Source of the DNA: Boseongicola sp. SB0662_bin_57
GTDB taxonomy: Bacteria > Pseudomonadota > Alphaproteobacteria > Rhodobacterales > Rhodobacteraceae
Assembly: GCA_009839535.1 (NCBI GenBank)
Contig: VXPN01000259.1
Span: 1 to 24,316 of the forward strand
Length of the DNA stretch: 24,316 nucleotides
Reading direction: 5' to 3'
Shown: positions 8,945 to 17,450 of the stretch, one piece after another
Layout: each line of letters opens with the position of its first letter
Numbering within the stretch: the first letter of the stretch is position 1
Program-made: the position numbers and the translations under genes
Notes under the pieces: model-generated
What the model was told of the DNA's origin: nothing
Database searches by the model: none
What the model saw: only the letters and a program-made list of their open reading frames with translations

Positions 8945-10363
8945 TCAGGCTGTCTCCTCCGCTTCACCCGACGCGGTTCCCTCCGCTGCCGACGCGTTGC
9001 GAGAGGATGCCATGACATTCAGTGACTTGAGCTTGCGATGAAGAGCCGATCGTTCCATTCCCACAAACTTCGCCGCCCGGCTGATGTTGCCTCCGAACCG
9101 ATTGAGCTGCGTGTTCAGGTACTCTCGCTCGAAGATTTCACGCGCCTGCCGGAGCGGCATGTTGGTGAAGTCCCCGGACAAGACGGCTTTGCCGCTATCC
9201 TGCGCCTTCGCCCGGCTCTCGCCCTCGACTTCAGTTGCAGTGATATCGCCCTTGTCCGCTCCCAGAATCAGCACCTTCTCGATCGTGTTCTTCAACTGGC
9301 GCACATTGCCAGGCCAAGTCATCGATTGAAGCATCGCGACGGCATCATCGGCAAGGTTTCGCAACGGAAATCCTTGCGACTTGTTGAACGACGCAATGAA
9401 ATGCCGGGCAAGTTCCGGAATGTCGTCGCTGCGGTCGGCCAAGTCGGGAACCGTGATCGGCACGACGTTCAGCCTGTGGAAGAGTTCCTCACGAAAATTC
9501 CCGGCTTCCACTTCGGCTTCGAGATCCCGCGTCGTCGAAGAAACGACACGCAGATCAACCCTGACCTTGTCCGTGCCTCCGACACGCTGAAACTGCTGTT
9601 CGGTCAGCACGCGAAGAATCTTTGACTGGGTTCCGGGCGGCATGTCGGCAACCTCGTCAAAGAAGACCACGCCACCATGCGCCTCTTCCAAAAGCCCCTG
9701 TTCGATTCCTCGCTCGGCGCTTTCACGTCCGAAGAGAACCTCTTCCATGCGCTCCGGCGCGATCGACGCCGAACTGACCGAAACGAAAGGCCCGTTGGCG
9801 CGGTCGGAATTGGCATGGATGTAGCGCGCTGCAATCTCCTTTCCGGATCCCGACGGGCCGGTCAGCATCACGCGCCCGTTGGACTTGGTCACCTTGTCAA
9901 GCTGTGATCTCAGCGCCTTGCACGCCGGCGACGACCCGACGATGTTTGCCGACCTCAGTTCCTTGCGACGCAGTTCGGAATTTTCCCGCCGCAGCCGCGA
10001 GGTTTCCATGGCCCGCGAGATCACGACCAGCAACTGGTCGATGTTGAACGGCTTCTCGATGAAGTCATAGGCGCCCTGCTTGATGGCGGCGACGGCAATC
10101 TCGATGTTGCCATGCCCCGAAATGATGATGATCGGAACGTCGGGATTGTCGCGCTTCGTGTATTTCAGGATGTCAATTCCGTCCATGCGGCTGTCCTTCA
10201 GCCAGATGTCGAGAATCATCAGGCCGGGCGGTTCCCGATTCAATTCGGCCATCGCCTCTTCCGAATTCGCCGCCATCCGGGTGTCGAAACCCTCGTCCCC
10301 CAGAATGTCCGAGATGAGGGTCCGAATGTCTTCCTCGTCATCGACAATCAGAATGTCACCCAT
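8945..10363 (-). CDS. ntrX: Response regulator NtrX (NtrC family, no GAFTGA loop)
   Basis: NtrX is the response regulator partner of NtrY. The protein has 472 residues from the ATG at 10363, which overlaps the end of ntrY by 8 nt; a further in-frame ATG at 10387 would add eight residues lying inside ntrY. The receiver domain covers about 1-120, with Asp8/Asp9, phosphoacceptor Asp52, the Ser82-Gly83 region and Lys104. The AAA+ domain has Walker A GPSGSGKE at 169-176 and Walker B VVFFDE at 232-237. A Fis-type helix-turn-helix lies near the C-terminus (NISRAAKFVGMERSALHRKL). Between LFG (210-212) and the Walker B strand there is no GAFTGA motif, only ESAERGIEQGLLEEAHGG. Direct sigma-54 activation is therefore not expected. 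Confidence 0.95.
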   Translation of the reverse strand: MGDILIVDDEEDIRTLISDILGDEGFDTRMAANSEEAMAELNREPPGLMILDIWLKDSRMDGIDILKYTKRDNPDVPIIIISGHGNIEIAVAAIKQGAYDFIEKPFNIDQLLVVISRAMETSRLRRENSELRRKELRSANIVGSSPACKALRSQLDKVTKSNGRVMLTGPSGSGKEIAARYIHANSDRANGPFVSVSSASIAPERMEEVLFGRESAERGIEQGLLEEAHGGVVFFDEVADMPPGTQSKILRVLTEQQFQRVGGTDKVRVDLRVVSSTTRDLEAEVEAGNFREELFHRLNVVPITVPDLADRSDDIPELARHFIASFNKSQGFPLRNLADDAVAMLQSMTWPGNVRQLKNTIEKVLILGADKGDITATEVEGESRAKAQDSGKAVLSGDFTNMPLRQAREIFEREYLNTQLNRFGGNISRAAKFVGMERSALHRKLKSLNVMASSRNASAAEGTASGEAEETA

Positions 10364-12647
10364 CAGCGTGTCTCCCCCGTTCGGCAAGCAAAAGCGCGCT
10401 GGCCTGGTCGTTGCCAGCCGCCAAGGGCAGGCAGATTTCTGCGCGGGCCCCGATCTGGCCCGATTCGTCCAGCGGGTCGGCGTCCGTCAGAGCCAGCGAC
10501 CCTCCGTGCTCCTCAATGATCTTCTTCACTATGGACAGGCCCAATCCGGTACCTTTTGCACGTGTCGATACATAAGGCTCGAAGAGCCGTGTCCGATCCT
10601 CTGGCAACCCGATCCCGTTGTCGGAAACCGCAATGTGCGCAACTTGTCCCTCGACCTTCAGGCTGACATGAACCTTTGGTGTGTAAATTTTTGTCTCCAA
10701 ACCTTTTTCCGATATGCTCTCGATTGCTTCACCGGCATTCTTGATCAAGTTTGTCAGCGCCTGGCCTATCATTGTCTTGTCCACCTCGGCATAAACCGGT
10801 GTCCTTGGAATCTCCGAAACCAGCTCGTGCGCATCGGTTGTCTCCTGCAACGTCACCACATCCCGAACTGTCGCAGCCAAGTCCTGTCGGCTGCGCTCGG
10901 GCTCCGGCATTCGCGCGAACCTGGAAAATTCGTCCACGATGCGCCTCAGATCGTCTGTCTGGCGCACGATCACATCGGTCATCTGGTCAAGCTGGTCAGC
11001 ATCAGCTCCCGCCACCGGGCGGAATTTCCGCTTGATCCGCCCCGCAGAAAGCTGGATGGGCGTCAATGGATTCTTGATCTCGTGAGCGATCCTCCGCGCC
11101 ACATCGCCCCAAGCCGCCATTCGCTGGGCCGTGACGAGATCGGTCACGTCGTCGAACGCAATCACGTATCCCTCCTCCTCGCCTTCCTCGCCTTGCCTTT
11201 TCGCGACCCGCACAAGGAGTGACTCTGCAACACCGCCCCGCGACACCCGGACTTCATCCTGCTCGGTAACGCGACCGCTTTCATCCAGCCGGTTCAGCAG
11301 GGGCCCGAATTCCGGAACCGCCTTCTCCAGCGCCACAGACAGGCTGTCACCCTCGATCTTCAGGATACGCTCCGCCGAACGGTTGATGAACGTGATCCGT
11401 CCCTGGGTGTCGAGGCCGATCACGCCTGCAGTCACCGAGGAAAGCACGCTGTCGAACAGCCGACGCCGCCGTTCGATCTGCCGGTTCGTCGTGAGCAACC
11501 GCTCGCGCTGGCCCTTGAGTTGCCGGGTCATCTGGTTGAAAAGGCGGCCGAGCATCGCGATTTCGTCGTCGCCGGGCTCCTCCCGCACCTGCACGTCCAG
11601 GTCTCCAGCGCCGACACGCTGGGCGGCCCCGGCGAGACGGCCCACGGGACGCGCCAGCCGCTCGGCGAACCAAAGGCCCAGCCATGTCGCCGCCAGGATC
11701 AGGATGACGGCAAAGCCAAGGTACAGGAGTCCGAACTCGAATACGAGCTGCCCGCGCGCCGCCTCCAATTCATTGTACAGCTTCGCCGTTTCCGCCGCCT
11801 CGTCCAGAAGTCCGAGAATCTTGCCGTCGACATTGCGCGAAACGTAAAGATACCGGTTCGGAAACGCCGCAAGCATCACGAGCGCCCGGAATTCGTCCGT
11901 CTCCAGATCTTCAATGATCACCGTCTCGCCAGCAGTGGCAGCGGCGATTTCCTGCTCGCTCGGCACTTCAAAGTCGAACAGGTAGGATCGTTCCCCACGG
12001 GTACGAATCTCCCCGGTGCCGTCGATGACGTATGCCTCTCGCAAACCGCGTTGCACCTGGCCCTGCCCCTGCCCCAGCAATTGTCGGAGATCACCGTCGG
12101 AAACAAAAATCGACCGGTTGCGCGATGCATTGAGGAACTTCGCCAGCGCCTCGGCATCTTCGGCGAGGTCGCGTCGCTGGTCTTCCTGATAGGCCACGGC
12201 TGCCGACAGGGACGCCCGTACAACGCCACTCACCCGGTCGGAGAACCAGCTTTCCAGCCCGACATTGATCGTCAACCCGGCAAATATGGCCACCATTACG
12301 GTTGGGATGAACGCGATCAGCGCAAAGACACCGGTCAGCCGCAAGTGCAGGCGGGATCCCGCCGATCTCGCACGTCGCGCGGCAATCATCGTGGCAATCC
12401 GCCTGGCGACAAGGGCCGCAACCGCCAGCGCGTAGATCAGGTCCGCCAGAAAGACGAGACGCAGCGTCAACGGCGAGGAACTTCTATCGAGCGGACCAAG
12501 CACAAGAAAGGTCGCCAGAACCAGGACAGGTCCCAGAATCACGAGACTCAACGGCCCGGCATTGCGGAACCGCCGCAATTTCCAGAACGGACTGGCCGCT
12601 ATCGGCGGCCTTGTACGTGCTCTTTGGGCCACAGGGGTTCCCGTCAA
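10356..12647 (-). CDS. ntrY: Transmembrane sensor histidine kinase NtrY
   Basis: NtrY is the membrane sensor kinase that phosphorylates NtrX and is linked to nitrogen, redox and envelope control in alphaproteobacteria. The protein has 763 residues. Hydrophobic segments lie at about 33-52, 62-82, 104-127 and 303-327, with an extracytoplasmic sensing region of about 175 residues between the third and fourth. A HAMP domain (about 327-380), a PAS domain (about 395-505), the H-box RRIAHEIKNPLTP with His522, an N-box LTNLIKNAGEA, and G-boxes DNGIGLP and GTGLGLSI follow. The likely start is TTG at 12647, since an in-frame TGA lies three codons upstream; a GTG at 12632 would remove only five residues. 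It lies 85 bp downstream of ntrC and overlaps ntrX. Confidence 0.94.
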   Translation of the reverse strand: MTGTPVAQRARTRPPIAASPFWKLRRFRNAGPLSLVILGPVLVLATFLVLGPLDRSSSPLTLRLVFLADLIYALAVAALVARRIATMIAARRARSAGSRLHLRLTGVFALIAFIPTVMVAIFAGLTINVGLESWFSDRVSGVVRASLSAAVAYQEDQRRDLAEDAEALAKFLNASRNRSIFVSDGDLRQLLGQGQGQVQRGLREAYVIDGTGEIRTRGERSYLFDFEVPSEQEIAAATAGETVIIEDLETDEFRALVMLAAFPNRYLYVSRNVDGKILGLLDEAAETAKLYNELEAARGQLVFEFGLLYLGFAVILILAATWLGLWFAERLARPVGRLAGAAQRVGAGDLDVQVREEPGDDEIAMLGRLFNQMTRQLKGQRERLLTTNRQIERRRRLFDSVLSSVTAGVIGLDTQGRITFINRSAERILKIEGDSLSVALEKAVPEFGPLLNRLDESGRVTEQDEVRVSRGGVAESLLVRVAKRQGEEGEEEGYVIAFDDVTDLVTAQRMAAWGDVARRIAHEIKNPLTPIQLSAGRIKRKFRPVAGADADQLDQMTDVIVRQTDDLRRIVDEFSRFARMPEPERSRQDLAATVRDVVTLQETTDAHELVSEIPRTPVYAEVDKTMIGQALTNLIKNAGEAIESISEKGLETKIYTPKVHVSLKVEGQVAHIAVSDNGIGLPEDRTRLFEPYVSTRAKGTGLGLSIVKKIIEEHGGSLALTDADPLDESGQIGARAEICLPLAAGNDQASALLLAERGRHADG

Positions 12648-12732
12648 GATTCCGCGTCACGCCCCGCGACCGCCGCTGCATGTTGAAGATCTGCAACAGC
12701 GACCGCCGGATCGGCACGCAATTGTTGCCGAT

Positions 12733-14094
12733 TTACATCAATTTGCGGCGCCGTGCCACGCGAATGTCAAGTTCAGTGATCTTTTTTCGCAGCGTATTGC
12801 GGTTGATGCCCAGCAGTTCAGCGCACTTGGCCTGGTTTCCTCCCGTAGCATCAAGTGCCGTCTCGATCAGCGGCAATTCGACTTCGCGCAGGATCCGATG
12901 ATAGAGCCCGGCCGGTGGCAGATGCCCCCCATGCAGGTCAAAGTACCTCCGGAGATGCCTGGCAACCGAAGTGGACACGCCATCGTCGGCGTCGGCCGCG
13001 GGAACGGCCTCCGGCTGGCTATCAAGAACCGACTTCACGTCCGATCGCAGAATCCGCATCTCACCGCCCATCAGCATCAAGCGCCGCACGGTGTTTTCAA
13101 GCTGGCGAACGTTGCCGGGCCAGGAATATGCGCGAAGAAGCTCGACGGCGTGACTGTCGAATTGACGTGCCGGCAATCCATCATGCTCGGCCCGCTGCGC
13201 GAAGTGCCGGGCAAGCAGCATGATGTCGTCGATCCGGTCTCGGAGCGACGGCAATTTCAATGTCATTCCGCTCAGCCGATAATACAGGTCTTGCCGAAAG
13301 CCGCCCTTGTCCATCGCCGCTGCAAGGTCGGCCTGCGTGGTCGCAATGATGCGCGGGCCGTCTTCCTTCAAGTCGTCCAGCATACGGACAATGCGGGCTT
13401 GCGCTTCGAGCGGAAGGTCGGCGACTTCATCGAGCAAAAGGGTTCCGTTCCGTGCCCGGTGCGCCAAAGAGGACGGCTCCTCGACATTCTGGAAATCCAT
13501 CCCGGTCGCGCAGAAAAGTGGCATGCTGCGCCGATCGCCCAAATCGTGGATGGTGCGTGCAATCAAGGACTTGCCCGTCCCGCTTTCGCCAGTGATCAAT
13601 ATCGGCAAATCGGCATTCATCACCCGGGCAATCGCTTGATAGAGCGACTGCATGGCCGGGCTGCGTCCGACAAGGGGCAGGTCCTCGACCACGACATCGT
13701 CCGTTTGGAGCGCCTGCGAACGAGATTGCGACCTGTCGGCAAGCGCCCGGCTTACCCGCCTCATCAGGTCAGGCAGATCGAAAGGCTTGGGCAAGTAGTG
13801 ATATGCGTCCGCCTCGGTTGCCTGGATCGCCGTAACGATAGTGTTCTGCGCAGAGATCACGATGACCGGGAGGTCGGGACGCACCGAGCTGATCTCCGGG
13901 ACCAGCTCGATTCCGTTCCCGTCCGGCATGATCACGTCGGTGATCACCAGATCTCCCTTTCCCTCGTTGACCCATCGCATCAAGGTAAGAAGCGAAGATG
14001 TGGCGTGGACCTTGCAGCCGCCTCGGGTCAGGGCTTGGGTCAGCACCGTTCGGATCGTGCGGTCGTCGTCAGCTACCAGTACCGTGCCATCCAT
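12733..14094 (-). CDS. ntrC: Nitrogen regulator NtrC (NifR1 type, no GAFTGA loop)
   Basis: NtrC is the nitrogen-limitation response regulator, phosphorylated by NtrB. The protein has 453 residues. The receiver domain has the acidic pocket Asp9-Asp11, phosphoacceptor Asp53 and Lys103. The AAA+ domain has Walker A GESGTGKS at 169-176 and Walker B LLLDE at 219-223. The C-terminal Fis-type helix-turn-helix reads GGNQAKCAELLGINRNTLRKKI. Residues 192-217, where sigma-54 activators carry GAFTGA, read LFCATGMDFQNVEEPSSLAHRARNG in outline and lack it. This matches the Rhodobacter capsulatus type of NtrC, which is known to activate sigma-70 RNA polymerase. ATG 14094 has gagga three nt upstream and starts 15 bp after ntrB ends, so the two are co-transcribed. 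Confidence 0.95.
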   Translation of the reverse strand: MDGTVLVADDDRTIRTVLTQALTRGGCKVHATSSLLTLMRWVNEGKGDLVITDVIMPDGNGIELVPEISSVRPDLPVIVISAQNTIVTAIQATEADAYHYLPKPFDLPDLMRRVSRALADRSQSRSQALQTDDVVVEDLPLVGRSPAMQSLYQAIARVMNADLPILITGESGTGKSLIARTIHDLGDRRSMPLFCATGMDFQNVEEPSSLAHRARNGTLLLDEVADLPLEAQARIVRMLDDLKEDGPRIIATTQADLAAAMDKGGFRQDLYYRLSGMTLKLPSLRDRIDDIMLLARHFAQRAEHDGLPARQFDSHAVELLRAYSWPGNVRQLENTVRRLMLMGGEMRILRSDVKSVLDSQPEAVPAADADDGVSTSVARHLRRYFDLHGGHLPPAGLYHRILREVELPLIETALDATGGNQAKCAELLGINRNTLRKKITELDIRVARRRKLM

Positions 14095-14109
14095 TGGATC
14101 CTCGCCGTG

Positions 14110-15180
14110 CTATTGCTGCTGATCTTTCGGAGCGACCGGAAGCGACAGGCGGAAGGCCGTCCTGCCCGGCGTACTGTCCACGGTGATCCAGCCATCGTGC
14201 TCGGAAACTATCTTCGAAGCCAAGGCAAGGCCCAGGCCGGTCCCGTTCTCCCGGCCTGAGACGAAAGGATCGAAAATGCCTGGCAAGATGTTGGGCGGAA
14301 TGCCAGGACCGTCGTCAACTATCTCGACATTCAGCGCCAGTCCGGTCGTGCGCCCATTGCGTCGAATTTTCGACGACATGTCATAGAATGTGCGAGTCCG
14401 GATGCGTCCGGGCGAACCGCCTGTCGCTTCGGCAGCATTCTTCAACAGGTTCGAGAAGACCTGCAGCATCTGGTCTTCGTCCACCAAAACCAATGGCAGT
14501 GACGGATCAAACTCGTCGAAAAACTCCATATGTGCCGCAAATCCCACCGATGCCGAACGCTTCGCACGAGCAATGAGATCGTGGACATTGATCGCCCGGC
14601 AGACCGGTGGCCGCAGGTTGCCGAACTGCTCCACCTGCTCCAGAAGCCCAAGAATGCGCCGCGTCTCGCTGACGATCAGGTCGGTCAGGGCAAGATCATC
14701 CTTGACAAGGCTCATGCCAAGAAGCTGTGCGGCGCCCGTGATGCCTGCCAGCGGGTTCTTGATTTCGTGCGCGAGCATTTCGGCCATGCCGATCGCGGAC
14801 CTCGCGGCCGAGTTCCCGGACATCGCCTGATTCAGCCGCTCTCTCACGAACCTGGGTTCCACCAGCATTACAAGATGATCTGATGTGCCAATCACGGGCG
14901 CCAACTTGATGTCACAGCGTTCGGCCGCGTTGTCGCCCGTGATGACATTCATGTTGTTCATGAAGAGCGGGGCCTGCTCGCGCCGAACTCTCGCGGCGTG
15001 TGCGCTCATCGGCGCGTCCGTGGCAAATGCATCGAATGCGAACAAGCCGACTGACTGCCGGGCCGAAGAATTCAGATAGCTCTCTGCGGCCGGGTTCATC
15101 CCAACGATTCTGTCTTTCCCGTCCAGCAAGATTGCAGGCACGGGAATCGACATCCAGAGGCCGTCCTGGCTCTCGGTCAT
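14110..15180 (-). CDS. ntrB: Nitrogen sensor histidine kinase NtrB
   Basis: NtrB is a soluble two-component kinase/phosphatase controlled by PII (GlnB/GlnK) that sets the phosphorylation state of NtrC. The protein has 356 residues without membrane segments. An N-terminal PAS domain spans about 5-110 (PAILLDGKDRIVGMNPAAE). The H-box MLAHEIKNPLAG contains His138. The N-box FSNLLKNAAEA contains Asn248. G-boxes are DDGPGIPP at 289-296 and GTGLGLALA near 313-321, with F-box IFDPFV at 302-307. The ATG at 15180 has no good Shine-Dalgarno; an upstream 68-codon frame stops immediately before it, so re-initiation is possible. The usual upstream partner dusB (nifR3) is absent. Confidence 0.95.
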   Translation of the reverse strand: MTESQDGLWMSIPVPAILLDGKDRIVGMNPAAESYLNSSARQSVGLFAFDAFATDAPMSAHAARVRREQAPLFMNNMNVITGDNAAERCDIKLAPVIGTSDHLVMLVEPRFVRERLNQAMSGNSAARSAIGMAEMLAHEIKNPLAGITGAAQLLGMSLVKDDLALTDLIVSETRRILGLLEQVEQFGNLRPPVCRAINVHDLIARAKRSASVGFAAHMEFFDEFDPSLPLVLVDEDQMLQVFSNLLKNAAEATGGSPGRIRTRTFYDMSSKIRRNGRTTGLALNVEIVDDGPGIPPNILPGIFDPFVSGRENGTGLGLALASKIVSEHDGWITVDSTPGRTAFRLSLPVAPKDQQQ

Positions 15181-15984
15181 TCATGAACCGCCGCAACTGC
15201 CGACGCCGGAACCGGCAACAAGGCAACGCATGCGGGCCTGGCACACGCCCTGAAGCCGGAGCAACTTCCTGGTCCGGGCAACTGGATTGCCTGCACGTGG
15301 AACAGCCGACACATCGCCCGCTCCTGCAACAGGCGTCGAGATCAGTGACAGCTCATGCGGAAATATCGAGAACGTGGACTCAATCACTGCTCCTCATATC
15401 CCTTCTTCTGAATTGCGCCCTGCCACACCGGCCCTGCCTGAGCAACAATTGCTGTGTGGAACTGCACATGTCCCGATGTCGGACAACACTGGTCCAAGCC
15501 TGTCATCCAAAAATTTTTCCTTTTATATCATACCGTTGGAAAGGCGTCAAGATGCCAAGCAATTCGATCCGAATTCCTGAACGCCATGCTCGGACATTGG
15601 CACGACATTCGCAGAGCCGTTGCGGGAGGACAGTTGGCTGGCAATGCTGCACCCGAGCTTGACCGGGGGCGACCTGACGCACCATTTGCCGCTGCACACG
15701 ACTCGCACGCGCCCATTGGTGAAGCGGGCCTGTCGTGTGCGGCAGGAGAGTCCCATGCGTCGAATGAACACTCCGCGAAATTCAATGCAAATGCCAGGTC
15801 ACAGGGTACTGCATTCGAGATCGCTGAATTGAACGCAAGAAACGTGGCTTGAAACAGGAATGCGCCACAATTGGCAGATCCGGTGTCAAAGGTTCTGGAA
15901 TTGTGCAGGCCTGCCTGGCCGGCATTGTCAGAAGCGCAGGCACAGCATAGACATTGCGACATCAAGTGAAGGATGTGGTCCGCG
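15181..15984. other. 804-bp divergent region between ntrB and ispF, no recognisable gene
   Basis: In relatives this position holds dusB (transcribed with ntrB) and the IspD half of ispDF. Here neither can be recognised in any frame. On the minus strand a GTG frame of 68 codons (15181-15387) ends with a TGA directly abutting the ntrB ATG, but its sequence (IFPHELSLISTPVAGAG...) resembles nothing I know. On the plus strand a 132-codon frame (15454-15852) also lacks recognisable motifs. An AT-rich island at about 15505-15535 contains the perfect palindrome AAAAATTTTT (15509-15518) beside a good minus-strand promoter. The rest looks like eroded or spacer DNA. Confidence 0.45.
15522..15550 (-). 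promoter_or_regulatory. Predicted sigma-70 promoter reading toward ntrB
   Basis: On the minus strand TTGACG (15545-15550) is separated by exactly 17 bp from TATAAA (15522-15527), close to consensus on both elements. Transcription would begin near 15515, inside the A/T tract at 15509-15518, giving ntrB a leader of roughly 335 nt. No sigma-54 (GG-N10-GC) element was noticed beside it. It is the best promoter I could find by eye in the window. Confidence 0.5.
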
Positions 15985-16464
15985 ATGGAATTTCGCCTAG
16001 GCAACGGCTTTGACGTACATCGGTTTGGTCCCGGCGAACATGTGACCCTCTGCGGCGTGCATGTGGCTCATGAGCGCGGCCTGACTGGCCATTCGGACGC
16101 CGACGTTGCCATGCATGCAATCACCGATGCGATTTATGGCGCAGTGGCAGAGGGCGACATAGGCCAGCACTTTCCGCCGTCTGACCCGCAATGGAAAGGT
16201 GCGGAAAGCGCGACGTTTCTGAAGCATGCGACCGCTCTTGCAGACAAGCGGGGCTTTCGGATCGTGAACGTCGATGCCACAATCATTTGCGAATCTCCGA
16301 AGATCGGCCCTCATGTGCCCGCGATGAAGGCGCGACTTTCCGAAATCACCGGGCTTGCCCGGGACCGAATCAGCGTCAAGGCAACGACGTCAGAGCAACT
16401 GGGATTCACTGGCCGGGGCGAGGGCATCGCCGCAATCGCGACCGCCGCCTTGGTGCCAAAGTGA
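15985..16464 (+). CDS. ispF: 2-C-methyl-D-erythritol 2,4-cyclodiphosphate synthase, stand-alone
   Basis: IspF catalyses the cyclisation step of the MEP isoprenoid pathway, converting CDP-ME-2-phosphate to MEcPP and CMP. The protein has 159 residues from the ATG at 15985, the usual length of single-domain IspF; an ATG at 15973 would add MWSA and sits directly on the gaagg ribosome-binding motif. Metal ligands Asp10, His12 and His44 and the loop GHSDADVAMH (35-44) are intact. So are KIGPH and the C-terminal signature KATTSEQLGFTGRGEG. It closely resembles the F half of the bifunctional IspDF of alphaproteobacteria, but no IspD domain precedes it. It overlaps pgpA by 4 nt (GTGA). Confidence 0.95.
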   Translation: MEFRLGNGFDVHRFGPGEHVTLCGVHVAHERGLTGHSDADVAMHAITDAIYGAVAEGDIGQHFPPSDPQWKGAESATFLKHATALADKRGFRIVNVDATIICESPKIGPHVPAMKARLSEITGLARDRISVKATTSEQLGFTGRGEGIAAIATAALVPK

Positions 16465-16955
16465 CAAGGCGCCTCCTTCTCAGCTTTTTCTTTGCCGGCT
16501 TCCTCCGCCCCGCTCCTGGCACGTGGGGGTCGTTGGCGGCCCTTCCTGCGGCATGGGCTTTCTGGCAAATCGGCGGACCGATTCTGCTTGCCGTCGCAAT
16601 CGTTGCCGCCTTCGCAGGAGGCACCATGGCGACAGCACGGGAACTCGAGGAAGGCGGAACGCACGACCCTGGCTGGATCGTCATTGACGAGGTCGTTGGC
16701 CAATGGATCGCGCTTCTTCCTGTCGCTGTCGGTGCCACGGCAGCGGGTACGGCCCCAACAAGGCTGTGGCCTGGAATCCTTGCAGCATTCCTGCTGTTCC
16801 GTCTGTTCGACATCTGGAAACCTTGGCTCGTGGGTCATGCGGACCGTCGCAAGGACGCGCTAGGCGTCATGCTTGACGATCTTTGGGCCGGAATGTTCTC
16901 GGCCTGCGGCGTCACCGCACTTGCGGCCATTGCTCATTACGGGCTCGTCCCGTGA
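16461..16955 (+). CDS. pgpA: Phosphatidylglycerophosphatase A
   Basis: PgpA dephosphorylates phosphatidylglycerol phosphate in the last step of phosphatidylglycerol synthesis at the inner membrane. The protein has 164 residues from a GTG at 16461 that overlaps the ispF stop. The family motifs appear in order: FLRPAPGTWGSL near the N-terminus, DPGWIVIDEVVGQWIALLP in the middle (with the conserved Asp and Glu residues), FRLFDIWKPW, and the C-terminal ALGVMLDDLWAGMF. Three or four hydrophobic segments are visible. Longer frames extending upstream into ispF are not needed. The stop overlaps the GTG of pncC, so the three genes are translationally coupled. Confidence 0.95.
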   Translation: MTRRLLLSFFFAGFLRPAPGTWGSLAALPAAWAFWQIGGPILLAVAIVAAFAGGTMATARELEEGGTHDPGWIVIDEVVGQWIALLPVAVGATAAGTAPTRLWPGILAAFLLFRLFDIWKPWLVGHADRRKDALGVMLDDLWAGMFSACGVTALAAIAHYGLVP

Positions 16956-17431
16956 ACGTGCCAGATCTCCTTGACCGCGCACGGCGCGCTGGCGTGATGA
17001 TTGCCACGGCGGAAAGTTGCACTGGCGGCCTGGTGGCAGCCAGGATTACCGACATTCCTGGCTCCTCGGACGTCTTTGAACGCGGCTTCGTCACCTATTC
17101 GAACATGTCAAAGATCGAACTGCTGGGAGTTGATGCCGGAACCATCGCGCGGCATGGAGCGGTAAGCCGGCAGGTCGCGAAAGCCATGGCCGAGGGCGCG
17201 ATCAAGAACTCTGAAGCACATGTCGCCGTCTCGATAACCGGGGTCGCAGGCCCGGGCGGTGCCGGCCGCAAGGCCGAAGGGACGGTCTGCTTCGGCCTGG
17301 CCACGGTGCATGCCGGCACGTCCACCGAAACCCGACGATTCGGCGCGATCGGTCGCGAGAGCGTCAGGGCCGCCAGCGTGCAACACGCCTTGGCGTTGAT
17401 CGATTCCGGCATTGCCGAATTGCTCAAATGA
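16952..17431 (+). CDS. pncC: Nicotinamide-nucleotide amidohydrolase, CinA C-terminal domain family
   Basis: This enzyme deamidates NMN to nicotinate mononucleotide in pyridine-nucleotide recycling. The protein has 159 residues and consists only of the CinA C-terminal domain, without the N-terminal molybdopterin-binding-like domain of full CinA. The catalytic serine motif ATAESCTGGL has Ser22. The conserved Tyr49 and Lys54 are in VTYSNMSK, and the glycine-rich segment ITGVAGPGGAG is followed by EGTVCFGL. It starts at a GTG (16952) in a GTGA overlap with pgpA. A link to competence, as the name cinA suggests, is not implied by this short form. Confidence 0.93.
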   Translation: MNVPDLLDRARRAGVMIATAESCTGGLVAARITDIPGSSDVFERGFVTYSNMSKIELLGVDAGTIARHGAVSRQVAKAMAEGAIKNSEAHVAVSITGVAGPGGAGRKAEGTVCFGLATVHAGTSTETRRFGAIGRESVRAASVQHALALIDSGIAELLK

Positions 17432-17450
17432 TTGGCCAGTGACGTCAAAT

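Noticed and set aside
12562..14259. Open plus-strand frame of 565 codons opposite ntrC
   Set aside because: Antisense to ntrC and parts of ntrB and ntrY, with no recognisable domain.
15181..15387. 68-codon frame as a leftover C-terminus of DusB
   Set aside because: Its position and stop fit the usual dusB-ntrB coupling, but the residues do not resemble a DusB C-terminus.
16191..16460. N-terminal extension of PgpA inside ispF
   Set aside because: It would overlap ispF almost completely; the GTG at 16461 gives the normal PgpA length and a GTGA coupling.
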